Shown: positions 1 through 7,732, numbered from the stretch's first letter. The stretch: DNA of 12,864 nt from JAVWIF01 sp036639635 (GCA_036639635.1 JAVWIF010000056.1:1-12864); one strand, 5' to 3'. Notes: generated by a model from the sequence alone, not told the origin. Made by a program: numbers and translations.

Positions 1-1
1 T

Positions 2-223
2 CCATAAGGGAACGGACGCACAGGAAGGCTCATGATAAATTATATTTTACTTTCAGACAATCAGATACCAATTGTAATTCCTTTTGAATCACGAAAATAT
101 TATTTGAGTCTGATGGAAAATAACGATATAGATGGATTAGCTGAAATGTTTGATCAACTGCAATCAAAAGAGAAGGAAAGAATCCATGATTTTATTGATA
201 TGGAACGAGAACAATCACGGTAA
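2..223 (+). pseudogene. Fic-family protein, broken C-terminal fragment
   Basis: Read in one frame the segment gives P-stop-GNGRTGRLMINYILL and then about 55 more residues ending in MEREQSR. GNGRTGR is the second half of the Fic catalytic loop (HPFx[D/E]GNGRxxR), whose Asn and Arg residues help bind ATP for AMP transfer to target proteins. The following ILLSDNQIPIVIPFESRKYY resembles the usual Fic C-terminus (LL..G.P.ivIp.edR..Yy). A TAA at 5-7 lies where the three residues between HP and GNGR should be. In frame 1 the preceding bases read Ile-Arg-Glu, as in some Fic loops, so a small deletion is plausible. The first in-frame ATG (32) falls after the loop, so a product from it would lack the catalytic histidine. 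Only the last part of the gene is in the window. It is either a decayed toxin/AMPylase gene or a sequencing indel. The family call is fairly sure and the pseudogene status less so. Confidence 0.6.
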
Positions 224-274
224 CTCTCAAAACATAAAGAAGATTTATCACGGTAAAGTTATGAAATAATTTAG

Positions 275-302
275 AAAGGAAAGTGCAATCTTTCTTTTTT
301 TT
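275..302 (+). terminator. Rho-independent terminator after the Fic fragment
   Basis: AAAGGAAAG (275-283) can pair with CTTTCTTTT (290-298) around a TGCAAT loop, giving nine pairs with one G-U, followed by more T residues to 302. The stem is AT-rich and so of moderate strength. It lies 50 bases after the Fic stop and about 75 bases before the mraZ promoter, the right place to isolate the cell wall operon from upstream transcription. Confidence 0.5.
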
Positions 303-375
303 GTATTTATGAGTAAGAAATGTATTAATTTTTATCAAAATAGGATGATGAAAATTAAAAAAGATAAAAAAAATA

Positions 376-404
376 TGTACAGTAGGAGCTAAAAAAGGTA
401 TAAT
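376..404 (+). promoter_or_regulatory. Sigma-A-type promoter of the mraZ operon
   Basis: TGTACA (376-381, four of six matches to TTGACA) and a perfect TATAAT (399-404) are 17 bases apart. Transcription would start near 411, giving a leader of about 38 bases before the mraZ start codon. No other good promoter is visible in the 224-448 gap, so this is probably the main promoter for the dcw block. Confidence 0.65.
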
Positions 405-439
405 GGTGGTACAAAGTAGCAAAAAGTGGTAGAAAGTGG
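403..439 (+). promoter_or_regulatory. MraZ-box-like operator: 10-bp phased repeats
   Basis: Three units AAAGTAG (413-419), AAAGTGG (423-429) and AAAGTGG (433-439) repeat with an exact 10-bp period. A degenerate unit, ATGGTGG (403-409), sits in the same phase and overlaps the last two bases of the -10 box. MraZ proteins are known to bind direct repeats of this layout at their own promoter: TGGG-type units in E. coli and AAAGTG-type units with 10-bp spacing in Mycoplasma. The array covers the end of the -10 box, the predicted start site and the ribosome-binding region, as expected for autorepression. MraZ binding is inferred from position and pattern. Confidence 0.7.
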
Positions 440-448
440 GTGACTGTC

Positions 449-880
449 ATGTTCATGGGTGAATACGGACATAATATTGATGCAAAAGGACGTATTATCA
501 TACCTGCAAAGTTCCGAGAGGAATTAGGTGAACAAGTTATTGTTACACGAGGATTTGATGGTTGTTTGAATGTGTATACAAAAGAACAATGGAATATTAT
601 TTACGAACAATTATTGAAACTTCCTACAACAAAAAAAGATGCTCGTATGTTTGTACGAATGATGACAAGTAAAGCTGCTGAATGTGATATTGATGGACAA
701 GGACGTGCATTACTTCCAGCATCCCTAATTAAATTAGGAGAGTTAACAAAAGAATGTATGATCATTGGTGCTGCCAATCACGTAGAAATATGGTCAAAAG
801 AAAAATGGGAGACTGTTGATGAAATCGCAAATGAAACATTTGAAGATATTGCTGAAAATTTAACAGAATTTATGTTATGA
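449..880 (+). CDS. mraZ: Transcriptional regulator MraZ
   Basis: MraZ is a ring-forming DNA-binding protein that represses its own dcw operon. The protein of 143 residues is the length seen in Bacillus and begins MFMGEY, the usual start of the family. Two SpoVT/AbrB-like (MraZ) repeats each carry the DxxxR signature: D11-A-K-G-R15 followed by IIIPAKF, and D82-G-Q-G-R86 followed by ALLPASL. The ATG at 449 is preferred to a GTG at 440, which would add three residues before the conserved N-terminus and lies inside the operator repeats. The Shine-Dalgarno sequence is weak (GTGGGTGA, about 436-443) and is itself part of the repeat array, so MraZ binding, RNA polymerase and ribosome loading all use the same bases. 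It is first in the operon, and its TGA overlaps the rsmH start codon. Confidence 0.95.
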   Translation: MFMGEYGHNIDAKGRIIIPAKFREELGEQVIVTRGFDGCLNVYTKEQWNIIYEQLLKLPTTKKDARMFVRMMTSKAAECDIDGQGRALLPASLIKLGELTKECMIIGAANHVEIWSKEKWETVDEIANETFEDIAENLTEFML

Positions 881-1812
881 CAAAACATTACAGTGTCTTA
901 TTGACAGAGAGTATTGAAGGTTTAGCCATTAAAGAAAATGGTATTTATGTAGATGGAACACTTGGCCGCGGTGGTCATAGTGCTGAAATCTTAAAGTTAA
1001 TTCCTAAAGGACATTTATATGCATTTGATAGAGATGCAAGTGCTATTGATGAATCTAGAGATAGATTACATAAAATTGGTAATAATTTTACGCTAATTCA
1101 TAACAATTTTTCAAAGATTAAAGAAGAATTAGCAAAGTACGATATCCATGAAATCGATGGTATGGTACTTGATTTAGGCGTATCTTCTCCACAATTTGAC
1201 GAAGCTCAAAGAGGGTTTAGTTATCGTTTTGATGCTCCATTAGATATGCGAATGGACCAAAGTCAAACATTGAATGCTTATGAAATTGTAAACCATTGGG
1301 ACTATCATGAACTCGTACGTATCTTTTATCAGTATGGAGAAGATAATAATGCTAAACTAGTCGCAAGAAAAATAGAAAAATTAAGAATTGAAAAACCAAT
1401 AGAAACAACATTTGAATTAGTAGAAGTTATCAAAGCAGCACTGCCTTCAAAAGTATTAAATAAAAAAGGACACCCAGCAAAGAAAATATTTCAAGCGATA
1501 CGTATTGCTGTAAATAATGAATTACAAGAAATTGAAATAGTTTTACAAGAAGCAATCAGTATGTTAAATGTTGGAGGAAGACTAAGCGTAATTAGTTTTC
1601 AATCCTTAGAAGATCGATTAGTAAAAGAAGCATTTCATAACGTAAGTACTCCAAAACAAATTGATAAACGTATCCCTATTTTACCAAAGGATATGGAAAT
1701 TGCCCCATTTAAATTAATTAATAGAAAGCCAATTTTAGCAAAGGAAGAAGAATTAGAAGAAAATAATCGTTCTCATTCCGCAAAACTAAGGATAATAGAA
1801 AGAGTAAGGTGA
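877..1812 (+). CDS. rsmH: 16S rRNA (cytosine-1402-N4)-methyltransferase RsmH
   Basis: RsmH (MraW) uses S-adenosylmethionine to methylate N4 of C1402 in the 16S rRNA decoding centre. The 311 residues match the family length. Visible motifs are the SAM-binding loop DGTLGRGGH (26-34), LDLGVSSPQFD (98-108), RGFSYRFDAPLDMRMD (112-127), KIFQAIRIAVNNEL (203-216) and ISFQSLEDR (239-247). The last is usually ISFHSLEDR, so Gln242 replaces a normally conserved His. The ATG overlaps the mraZ stop in an ATGA junction and has no clear Shine-Dalgarno, so translation is probably coupled to mraZ. The rRNA enzyme has no direct wall role; its place in the dcw cluster is simply conserved across bacteria. Confidence 0.96.
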   Translation: MTKHYSVLLTESIEGLAIKENGIYVDGTLGRGGHSAEILKLIPKGHLYAFDRDASAIDESRDRLHKIGNNFTLIHNNFSKIKEELAKYDIHEIDGMVLDLGVSSPQFDEAQRGFSYRFDAPLDMRMDQSQTLNAYEIVNHWDYHELVRIFYQYGEDNNAKLVARKIEKLRIEKPIETTFELVEVIKAALPSKVLNKKGHPAKKIFQAIRIAVNNELQEIEIVLQEAISMLNVGGRLSVISFQSLEDRLVKEAFHNVSTPKQIDKRIPILPKDMEIAPFKLINRKPILAKEEELEENNRSHSAKLRIIERVR

Positions 1813-1817
1813 TTATG

Positions 1818-2126
1818 ATGGCAAAGGCAAAAATAGTAAAAAGAAAAAGAAGATTGAGAGTAGAAGGATTAGCAACCCTACTTTTTACACTTTCTATTTT
1901 CATATATCTAGGTGCTAAATTTGGCTTGAAATCATATAATGTTGTCTTACAGAAAGAAGCACAGGTAGTTGAACAAAAAGTAACTACACTAAAGGCGAGC
2001 GTAGCAAACTTAGAAGCAGAAATTAACACACTAAAAAGTCGTGATCGTGTATTAGGTATGGCAGAAAAAGACGGTATTAAAACAAATCAAGATAATGTAG
2101 TCGTTATCAAAGATGCACAGAAGTAA
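1818..2126 (+). CDS. ftsL: Cell division protein FtsL (septum formation)
   Basis: This is a small bitopic membrane protein of about 102 residues: a very basic N-terminus (KAKIVKRKRRLR), one membrane segment (about 17-37, GLATLLFTLSIFIYLGAKFGL cut short at either end), then a coiled coil (about 46-80, LQKEAQ...LEAEINTLKSRD) outside the cell. FtsL pairs with DivIC/FtsB and recruits and activates the septal transpeptidase encoded next to it. Sequence identity in this family is low, so the call rests on size, topology and its conserved place between rsmH and a class B PBP. The ATG at 1818 is chosen because AAGGTG (1806-1811) lies six bases upstream. ATG 1815 or GTG 1809 would add two or three residues. 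Confidence 0.85.
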   Translation: MAKAKIVKRKRRLRVEGLATLLFTLSIFIYLGAKFGLKSYNVVLQKEAQVVEQKVTTLKASVANLEAEINTLKSRDRVLGMAEKDGIKTNQDNVVVIKDAQK

Positions 2127-2144
2127 ACTTAAAGGCGTGGTAAA

Positions 2145-4328
2145 ATGAATTTAAAAAGAAGCAATCGAACACTATTTTTAATGACAGTAATAATGGGGAT
2201 TATTGGAACGCTTATAATTTCCAATGTCCTTTTTACTATGGTAACACAAAAACATTTACGCAGTGGAATCAATGTGAAAGACTTTAAAGATGCCGACATT
2301 TCGAATACAAGTGTTGTGAAAGCGAATCGTGGAACGATTTATGATCGCGATAGTGAAGTCATTGCACAAGATGAAGATACCTTTACACTTGTTGCAATGA
2401 TGAGTGAATCACGTGTAGGTATCAATAATGTACCTGCATATGTTCAAAACATTACAAAAACAGCACGTTTGTTAGCTCCTAAATTAGGAATGAATGAAGA
2501 AGATATCGCAACTCAATTAGAACAAGCGAAACAACAGAAGAAATATCAAACCGAATTAGGAACCAAAGGTCGCGGATTATCAACAAATGTAAAAGAAAGC
2601 ATTGAAGCATTAAATCTACCAGGCATTACTTTCACAAAAACCGTAAAAAGAAATTATCCAACGAGTTCTTTTGCCTCTCATTTAGTTGGGTATGCGCAAT
2701 TTGATGAAAAGACAGAAAACATTGTTGGGAAAATGGGATTAGAAGACACATTAAATAAATATTTGACTGGTAGTGATGGAGAAGAAGTTTATCAAAAAGA
2801 TGCATATGATAACATATTACCTGGAACTAAATATACTAAAAAATATGCCGAGAATGGAAATGATGTATATTTAACATTAGATCGAAATGTACAATTGACT
2901 TTACAAAGTAGTTTAGAAAAAACAGTAACCAAAACAAATGGTGGTAAACTTGGTTGGGCGATTGCTATGGAAGTTGAAACTGGAAAAGTTTTAGGCTATG
3001 CTTCTTATCCTAGCTTTGATATGAATAAACGAGATGATTTAAAAGACTATAATGACGTGCCGGCTGATTATTTATATGAACCAGGCTCTGTAATGAAAGG
3101 AATTACATATGCTGCAGCTATTGATACGGGGAAATACCCTTATAATCAAAGCTTTAATAGTGGCGTGTTCTATTACGGTTTAGATGCAAACGGAAATATT
3201 GTAAGGACAAGTTCAAAAGACGGACCTTATGCACCAATTAAAGATGCTTTAGGAAAAGATCATGGGACAATTTCCTTTGATAAAGGATTTATAATTTCTA
3301 GTAATATTGGTATTTGTGAGTTGTTATCGCGTTATATGTCTCCAGAAGTGTATAAAGAATATGTTGAAAAATTTGGTTTTACAAAACAAGTAAATATTCC
3401 TTTTGTCGCAAATGAGGTAGGACGTATGTCTTGGACGTATCCTTCAGATAAATTATCAACAGGATTTGGACAAAGTATCTCTATTAATGCATTACAGATG
3501 GCACAAGCATATACTGCCATATTTAATGAAGGAAAGATGGTTCGCCCATATGTGGTAGAACGTATTGAAGAAGCCAATACACATAAAATTGTAGAACAAT
3601 ACGATACAAAACAAGTAGGTACACCTATATCAAAGAAAACGGCAGAATATATGTGTGGTTTAATGAAACAAGTTGCTAGTGATCCTGAAGGGACGGCATT
3701 AAGTTATGCCATGGGTGATGTTGATATTTTAGCAAAAACGGGAACAGGAGAAATCGCTGGCCCAAATGGATATGATACGGGAATGTGGACGAACTCTGTT
3801 ATGATGGCTGCTCCTGCAGATGACCCCAAAGTAATGATTTATTATGCTTTTCAAGCTTCGGACATTTTAAACTATAGTCGTGAACCAATGAAAGAAGCTA
3901 TGAGAGCAGCCCTCGTTTCTGCAAATATTACCGGTGAAGAAAAGAAAGAAACACCAGGTAAAACATATAAAGAATGGAAAGATTATAAAATGCCATCATT
4001 ATTAAACCATTCTTTAGACTATATGAATAAAAAAATGACAGATATCGCTGTTAATAAAATTGTTATTGGAAATGGTAGTGGTGTGATAAAACAATACCCT
4101 GCAGAAGGTGAAACAATTGTGTCTAATCAAAATGTATTCTTGTTAACGGATGGAAGCGCAATAATGATGCCTGATATGAGTGGTTGGACAAAAAAAGATA
4201 TTACTGCATTTTGGGATATGACAAATATTGAAGTACAAATGAGCGGTACAGGAAGCGTAACATCACAAGACATCCCTAAAGATAAACCAATTAATACTGA
4301 TACTATTATTAAAGTTGTAATGAAGTAA
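2145..4328 (+). CDS. pbpB: Class B penicillin-binding protein with two PASTA domains (septal transpeptidase)
   Basis: This DD-transpeptidase cross-links septal peptidoglycan and is the likely FtsI/PBP2B/PBP2x equivalent. One signal-anchor helix (about 9-30) is followed by the PBP dimerization domain (ANRGTIYDRD near 60-70), the transpeptidase domain and two C-terminal PASTA domains (about 616-672 and 675-727). All three active-site motifs are present: S315-V-M-K318 in EPGSVMKG, S385-S-N387, and K531-T-G533 in LAKTGTGE. With 727 residues it is close to Streptococcus PBP2x and B. subtilis PBP2B. It begins 18 bases after ftsL, with AAAGG upstream of the ATG. A hairpin overlaps its stop codon. 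The enzyme should be active; the septal role is inferred from gene order. Confidence 0.93.
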   Translation: MNLKRSNRTLFLMTVIMGIIGTLIISNVLFTMVTQKHLRSGINVKDFKDADISNTSVVKANRGTIYDRDSEVIAQDEDTFTLVAMMSESRVGINNVPAYVQNITKTARLLAPKLGMNEEDIATQLEQAKQQKKYQTELGTKGRGLSTNVKESIEALNLPGITFTKTVKRNYPTSSFASHLVGYAQFDEKTENIVGKMGLEDTLNKYLTGSDGEEVYQKDAYDNILPGTKYTKKYAENGNDVYLTLDRNVQLTLQSSLEKTVTKTNGGKLGWAIAMEVETGKVLGYASYPSFDMNKRDDLKDYNDVPADYLYEPGSVMKGITYAAAIDTGKYPYNQSFNSGVFYYGLDANGNIVRTSSKDGPYAPIKDALGKDHGTISFDKGFIISSNIGICELLSRYMSPEVYKEYVEKFGFTKQVNIPFVANEVGRMSWTYPSDKLSTGFGQSISINALQMAQAYTAIFNEGKMVRPYVVERIEEANTHKIVEQYDTKQVGTPISKKTAEYMCGLMKQVASDPEGTALSYAMGDVDILAKTGTGEIAGPNGYDTGMWTNSVMMAAPADDPKVMIYYAFQASDILNYSREPMKEAMRAALVSANITGEEKKETPGKTYKEWKDYKMPSLLNHSLDYMNKKMTDIAVNKIVIGNGSGVIKQYPAEGETIVSNQNVFLLTDGSAIMMPDMSGWTKKDITAFWDMTNIEVQMSGTGSVTSQDIPKDKPINTDTIIKVVMK

Positions 4329-4355
4329 TGCAATGTATATTGTGTTACTTTTTTT
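4323..4355 (+). terminator. Intra-operon terminator-like hairpin (attenuator)
   Basis: Bases 4323-4334 can pair with 4339-4350 around a GTAT loop: AAGTAATGCAAT against ATTGTGTTACTT, twelve pairs of which two are G-U. A run of seven T residues (4349-4355) overlaps the end of the stem. The TAA of the first PBP gene lies in the left arm, so ribosomes finishing that gene could melt the hairpin. The stem has few G-C pairs, so termination is probably partial. I found no convincing promoter between it and the next gene. Confidence 0.5.
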
Positions 4356-4404
4356 CATCATGAAAGAGAACGTGAAAACATAGATTATAATGAGGTGAAA
4401 GTGT

Positions 4405-6324
4405 TTGATAAGAGGACAAGTAAAAAAAAGAATACAAATGATTTTTTTATGTACACTCATGCTCTTTGCTTGTATCATTACAAAACTTGGTTATGAACAA
4501 ATCTTTCATCATCAAGATATTATGGAAAAAGCGTTAAATTTATGGGAGAGAGATTTTAATATAGCGGGATTAAGAGGATCTATTTTAGATAAAAATGGTA
4601 CGGTATTGGCGCATGATATACCAAGTGTTTCTTTAATGGTGGTACCTTCACAGATTAAAGATGCCAAAGATACTGCTAAAAAATTGAGTACAATTCTAAA
4701 AGGTGACGAAAGTAAAATATATAAAACGATTACAAAAAAAGTAAGTAGTCAAAAAATACAGCCAGAAGGCCGTCTACTTAAAGAAGAGCAAGTCAATCAA
4801 ATAGAAGCCTTAGATTTAGCTGGCGTATATTTAGTGCAAGATAGTTTACGTAATTATCCTAATAATGCATATTTAGCACAAGTATTAGGATTCACAGGAA
4901 TTGATAACCAAGGATTAGCGGGATTGGAATTACAATATGATAAGATTCTAGCTGCCAAAAACGGAACACTAAATATTCCCTTTGATGCGAAAGGGCAAAA
5001 TGTTGATTTATATAGTGAAACATATGTAGCGCCTGGAAAAGGAAATGATGTCAAGTTAACAATAGACGCAAAGATACAAGATATAGTAGAACGAGAAATG
5101 AATAATTTGGTAAAACGATATAAACCAAAATCGGCATTAGCACTTGCGATGAATCCTAAAACAGGAGAAATTTTAGCAATGGTATCTAAACCTGATTTTG
5201 ATCCCAATCATTATAAGGAGTATTCAAGTGATGTGTACAATCGAAATTTGCCGATATGGAAAAGCTATGAACCTGGCTCTACTTTTAAATCCGTAACCTT
5301 TGCGAGCGCTTTAGACTTAAAGCTCTTTGATATGTTTAAGGATACGTACTTTGATCGTGGATATGAAAACGTTGGAGGAGCAAGAATAAAATCTTGGAAA
5401 GCAGGAGGACATGGATTGCAAACTTTTTTACAGGTGTTAGAGAATTCAAGTAACCCAGGCTTTGTAGAAATATCGAGAAGAATGGGGCTAGATAATGAAG
5501 TGAAGTATGTAAAAAAGTTTGGCTTTGGTGAAAAAACTGGTGTTGATTTACCTGGAGAGTCTACCGGTATTATGTTTAAAAAGAGTGATATGGGAGAAGT
5601 CGAACAAGCCACTGTTGCCTTTGGCCAAGGAATTAGTGTAACACCGATTCAGTTAGTAAGCGCATTTAGCGCAGTTGTAAATGGCGGGACATTATATCAA
5701 CCGTATATCACAAAGAGTATTCATGATGCGACTACACATGATATTGTAAGTGAATATAAACCAATTGAAAAAAGGAAAGTAATAAGTGAAGAAACAAGTA
5801 AACAAATGCGTTATGCTTTAGAAAGCGTGGTGGCAAATGGTGGAGGTAAACAAGCATATATTGAAGGCTATCAAATTGGAGGAAAAACGGGAACAGCGCA
5901 AATTGCTGAAAACGGAGTATATTCAAGCACGAATTATATTCTATCTTTTTTGAGTGCGGCACCAATGAGTAATCCAGAAATTGTATTATATATCGCTGCG
6001 GATAGTCCACAAAATGATGTGCTCTATGGCGGGACTGTTATAGGACCGGTTATCAAAGCTTGTTACGAAGATATTTTACCATACTTGAAAGTTAAAAAAG
6101 TTGATAAACAAATACCAAAGAAGCTGATTTGGCCTGAAACAGAAAATATAAAGGTACAAGATTTTGTTGGAAAAAAGAAGAAAGATGTCATACAAGAAGG
6201 AATTAATTTTACGTATATCGGAGAAGGAGAAACCGTTTTAGAACAGATGCCAAATGCAGGTACAAGTTTTTCACAAGAAGGTGGGGAGGTTTGGATTTAT
6301 CTTGGAGATGATAAAGTTAAGTGA
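4405..6324 (+). CDS. spoVD: SpoVD-like class B penicillin-binding protein, one PASTA domain
   Basis: This is a second active class B transpeptidase. Its features are a basic start, a membrane anchor (about 11-28, IQMIFLCTLMLFACIITK), a PBP dimer domain (RGSILDKNGTVLA near 58-70), a transpeptidase domain with S292-T-F-K295, S348-S-N350 and K494-T-G496 (GGKTGTAQ), and one PASTA domain (about 582-639). Its 639 residues and single PASTA domain match B. subtilis SpoVD (about 645), which occupies the same position between pbpB and murE and makes spore cortex. In a non-sporulating host it could serve vegetative wall growth instead. The start is a TTG supported by GAGGTGA (4392-4398) six bases upstream; the first ATG, codon 12, would fall inside the membrane helix. 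The 3' end overlaps murE. Confidence 0.88.
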   Translation: MIRGQVKKRIQMIFLCTLMLFACIITKLGYEQIFHHQDIMEKALNLWERDFNIAGLRGSILDKNGTVLAHDIPSVSLMVVPSQIKDAKDTAKKLSTILKGDESKIYKTITKKVSSQKIQPEGRLLKEEQVNQIEALDLAGVYLVQDSLRNYPNNAYLAQVLGFTGIDNQGLAGLELQYDKILAAKNGTLNIPFDAKGQNVDLYSETYVAPGKGNDVKLTIDAKIQDIVEREMNNLVKRYKPKSALALAMNPKTGEILAMVSKPDFDPNHYKEYSSDVYNRNLPIWKSYEPGSTFKSVTFASALDLKLFDMFKDTYFDRGYENVGGARIKSWKAGGHGLQTFLQVLENSSNPGFVEISRRMGLDNEVKYVKKFGFGEKTGVDLPGESTGIMFKKSDMGEVEQATVAFGQGISVTPIQLVSAFSAVVNGGTLYQPYITKSIHDATTHDIVSEYKPIEKRKVISEETSKQMRYALESVVANGGGKQAYIEGYQIGGKTGTAQIAENGVYSSTNYILSFLSAAPMSNPEIVLYIAADSPQNDVLYGGTVIGPVIKACYEDILPYLKVKKVDKQIPKKLIWPETENIKVQDFVGKKKKDVIQEGINFTYIGEGETVLEQMPNAGTSFSQEGGEVWIYLGDDKVK

Positions 6325-7732
6325 AGTATTACAAATGTTTCATATTGCTTGTAATGATCATAGAGTATTGCTAGGGATGAGTGATCATAGTAAAGAGATT
6401 GTGAAAGATTGGTTGTTTGTTTGTCGAAAAGGAAATCAAATAGAACAACAACAACATATTGAAGAAGCGCTAAACAACGGTGGTGTTGTACTTTGTGAAG
6501 GTAGCTTACTATGTAAAAATGTTTATACATGTGAACATATAGAAACAAAGATTCAAACATTGATTGAACTATATTATGGTAATTTATGCGATAATATTAG
6601 CGTGATTGGTATCACTGGAACCAATGGAAAAACAAGTGTCGCTTCTATTATTAGTCAGTTTTTAAAGATGGAAAAGAAAGAAGTGATGCAACTAGGAACT
6701 GGTTTTGTAAAATATAAAGGATATGAAGAAACCACTAGTAATACAACATTGGGTTGTTTTCAACTAGCAAATTATTTTAGAAAAGCAAATGGAAACGGAA
6801 TTGATACTATTGTTATGGAAGTGAGCTCCCATGCTCTTGATCAAAATAGAATTAATTTCATAACGTTTGATGCAATTGTGTATACCAATATTAGCCAAGA
6901 TCATTTAGACTACCATTTAACAAAAACCCATTATCAATATACAAAATTCAAATTACGTAAATATGTAAAACCAAAAGGTTTTCTTGTGTACAATACAGAT
7001 TGTCCATTATTGTTTGATTTACCTGCTTTAACAAAGTGTTCTTGTATTGGAGTGGGGCTAAAAGCATCACACTTTGGTATATCTCATGTGGTGCTAGATG
7101 CAGTACATTCTTCTTTTGAAATGGAAAAGGTTGTTTATCAAAGTGGTTTGTTAGGAATGATGAATATATATAATATTGCGCAAGCCATTGTATTGTGTCG
7201 ATTGTTGAAAATTGAAGCACAACACTTACAAGAGGATTGTTTAACTATAAAACCGGTTTTGGGACGATTGGAAGTAATACAAGCAAAAAATTTTGTTATT
7301 TGGCTTGATTATGCACATACCCCAGAAGCACTAAAAACTTTACTTCAATTTGCTAATAAAGTAAAAAAAAGACGTGTCATTTGCTTAATCGGGTGTGGAG
7401 GCAATCGGGATCATAAAAAACGGAAGTTAATGGCAGATATAGCGAGTGAAGAAAGCGACATTGCCATCTATACAAGTGATAATTCACGTGATGAAAGAGC
7501 ATGCGATATCCTGAACGAAATGATGATTTCAAGACCCGCAAATGTTAAAGTATATGAAAATCGTTATTTTGCGATAAAACATACTATTAAAATTGCACAA
7601 AATAGTGATATAATAATAATCGCTGGAAAAGGGGATGAAGATGGGATTACCATTTATGGTAAAACATATCCCTTTTCAGATAGAAAAATTGTTCGTGAAA
7701 GACTTGTTAAGGAGGAACTAGCGTGGAAATAA
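6308..7732 (+). CDS. murE: UDP-MurNAc-tripeptide synthetase MurE (probably meso-DAP-adding)
   Basis: This cytoplasmic ATP-dependent ligase adds the third amino acid to UDP-MurNAc-L-Ala-D-Glu. In a protein of about 474 residues one sees the P-loop GTNGKTS (104-110), SSHALDQNRI (from 173), TNISQDHLDYH, the lysine of YTKFK that is normally carbamoylated, DYAHTPEAL (334-342) and GCGGNRDHKKR. The substrate motif is DNSR (391-394) rather than the DNPR of meso-DAP enzymes, but the key Arg is kept. GKGDE (440-444) replaces GKGHE and keeps the Glu. Lysine-type enzymes usually lack this Arg, so meso-DAP is favoured. The N-terminal UDP-binding domain is divergent. The start is uncertain: ATG 6308 has only GGAG directly before it, while TTG 6302 lies 12 bases after GGGGAGG. 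Either overlaps the spoVD end, so coupling is likely. Confidence 0.88.
   Translation: MIKLSEVLQMFHIACNDHRVLLGMSDHSKEIVKDWLFVCRKGNQIEQQQHIEEALNNGGVVLCEGSLLCKNVYTCEHIETKIQTLIELYYGNLCDNISVIGITGTNGKTSVASIISQFLKMEKKEVMQLGTGFVKYKGYEETTSNTTLGCFQLANYFRKANGNGIDTIVMEVSSHALDQNRINFITFDAIVYTNISQDHLDYHLTKTHYQYTKFKLRKYVKPKGFLVYNTDCPLLFDLPALTKCSCIGVGLKASHFGISHVVLDAVHSSFEMEKVVYQSGLLGMMNIYNIAQAIVLCRLLKIEAQHLQEDCLTIKPVLGRLEVIQAKNFVIWLDYAHTPEALKTLLQFANKVKKRRVICLIGCGGNRDHKKRKLMADIASEESDIAIYTSDNSRDERACDILNEMMISRPANVKVYENRYFAIKHTIKIAQNSDIIIIAGKGDEDGITIYGKTYPFSDRKIVRERLVKEELAWK

Noticed and set aside
192..422. Minus-strand open frame opposite the mraZ promoter region
   Set aside because: It overlaps the terminator, promoter and repeats, is low-complexity (Phe/Leu-rich from A-rich DNA), and has no recognisable domain.
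440..448. GTG at 440 as the mraZ start
   Set aside because: It would add three residues before the conserved MFMGEY start and lies inside the operator repeats.
4386..4391. TATAAT as a promoter for the SpoVD-like gene
   Set aside because: No -35-like hexamer lies at 16-18 bases, and the predicted start would fall on the ribosome-binding site.
4854..5612. Two open frames of about 115 codons on the minus strand inside spoVD
   Set aside because: They lie wholly within a well-supported gene and show no protein-like motifs; they are shadows of the coding strand.
6254..6307. ATG at 6254 as the murE start
   Set aside because: It adds 18 residues not typical of MurE, deep inside spoVD; homology-like sequence begins at MIKLSEVL.
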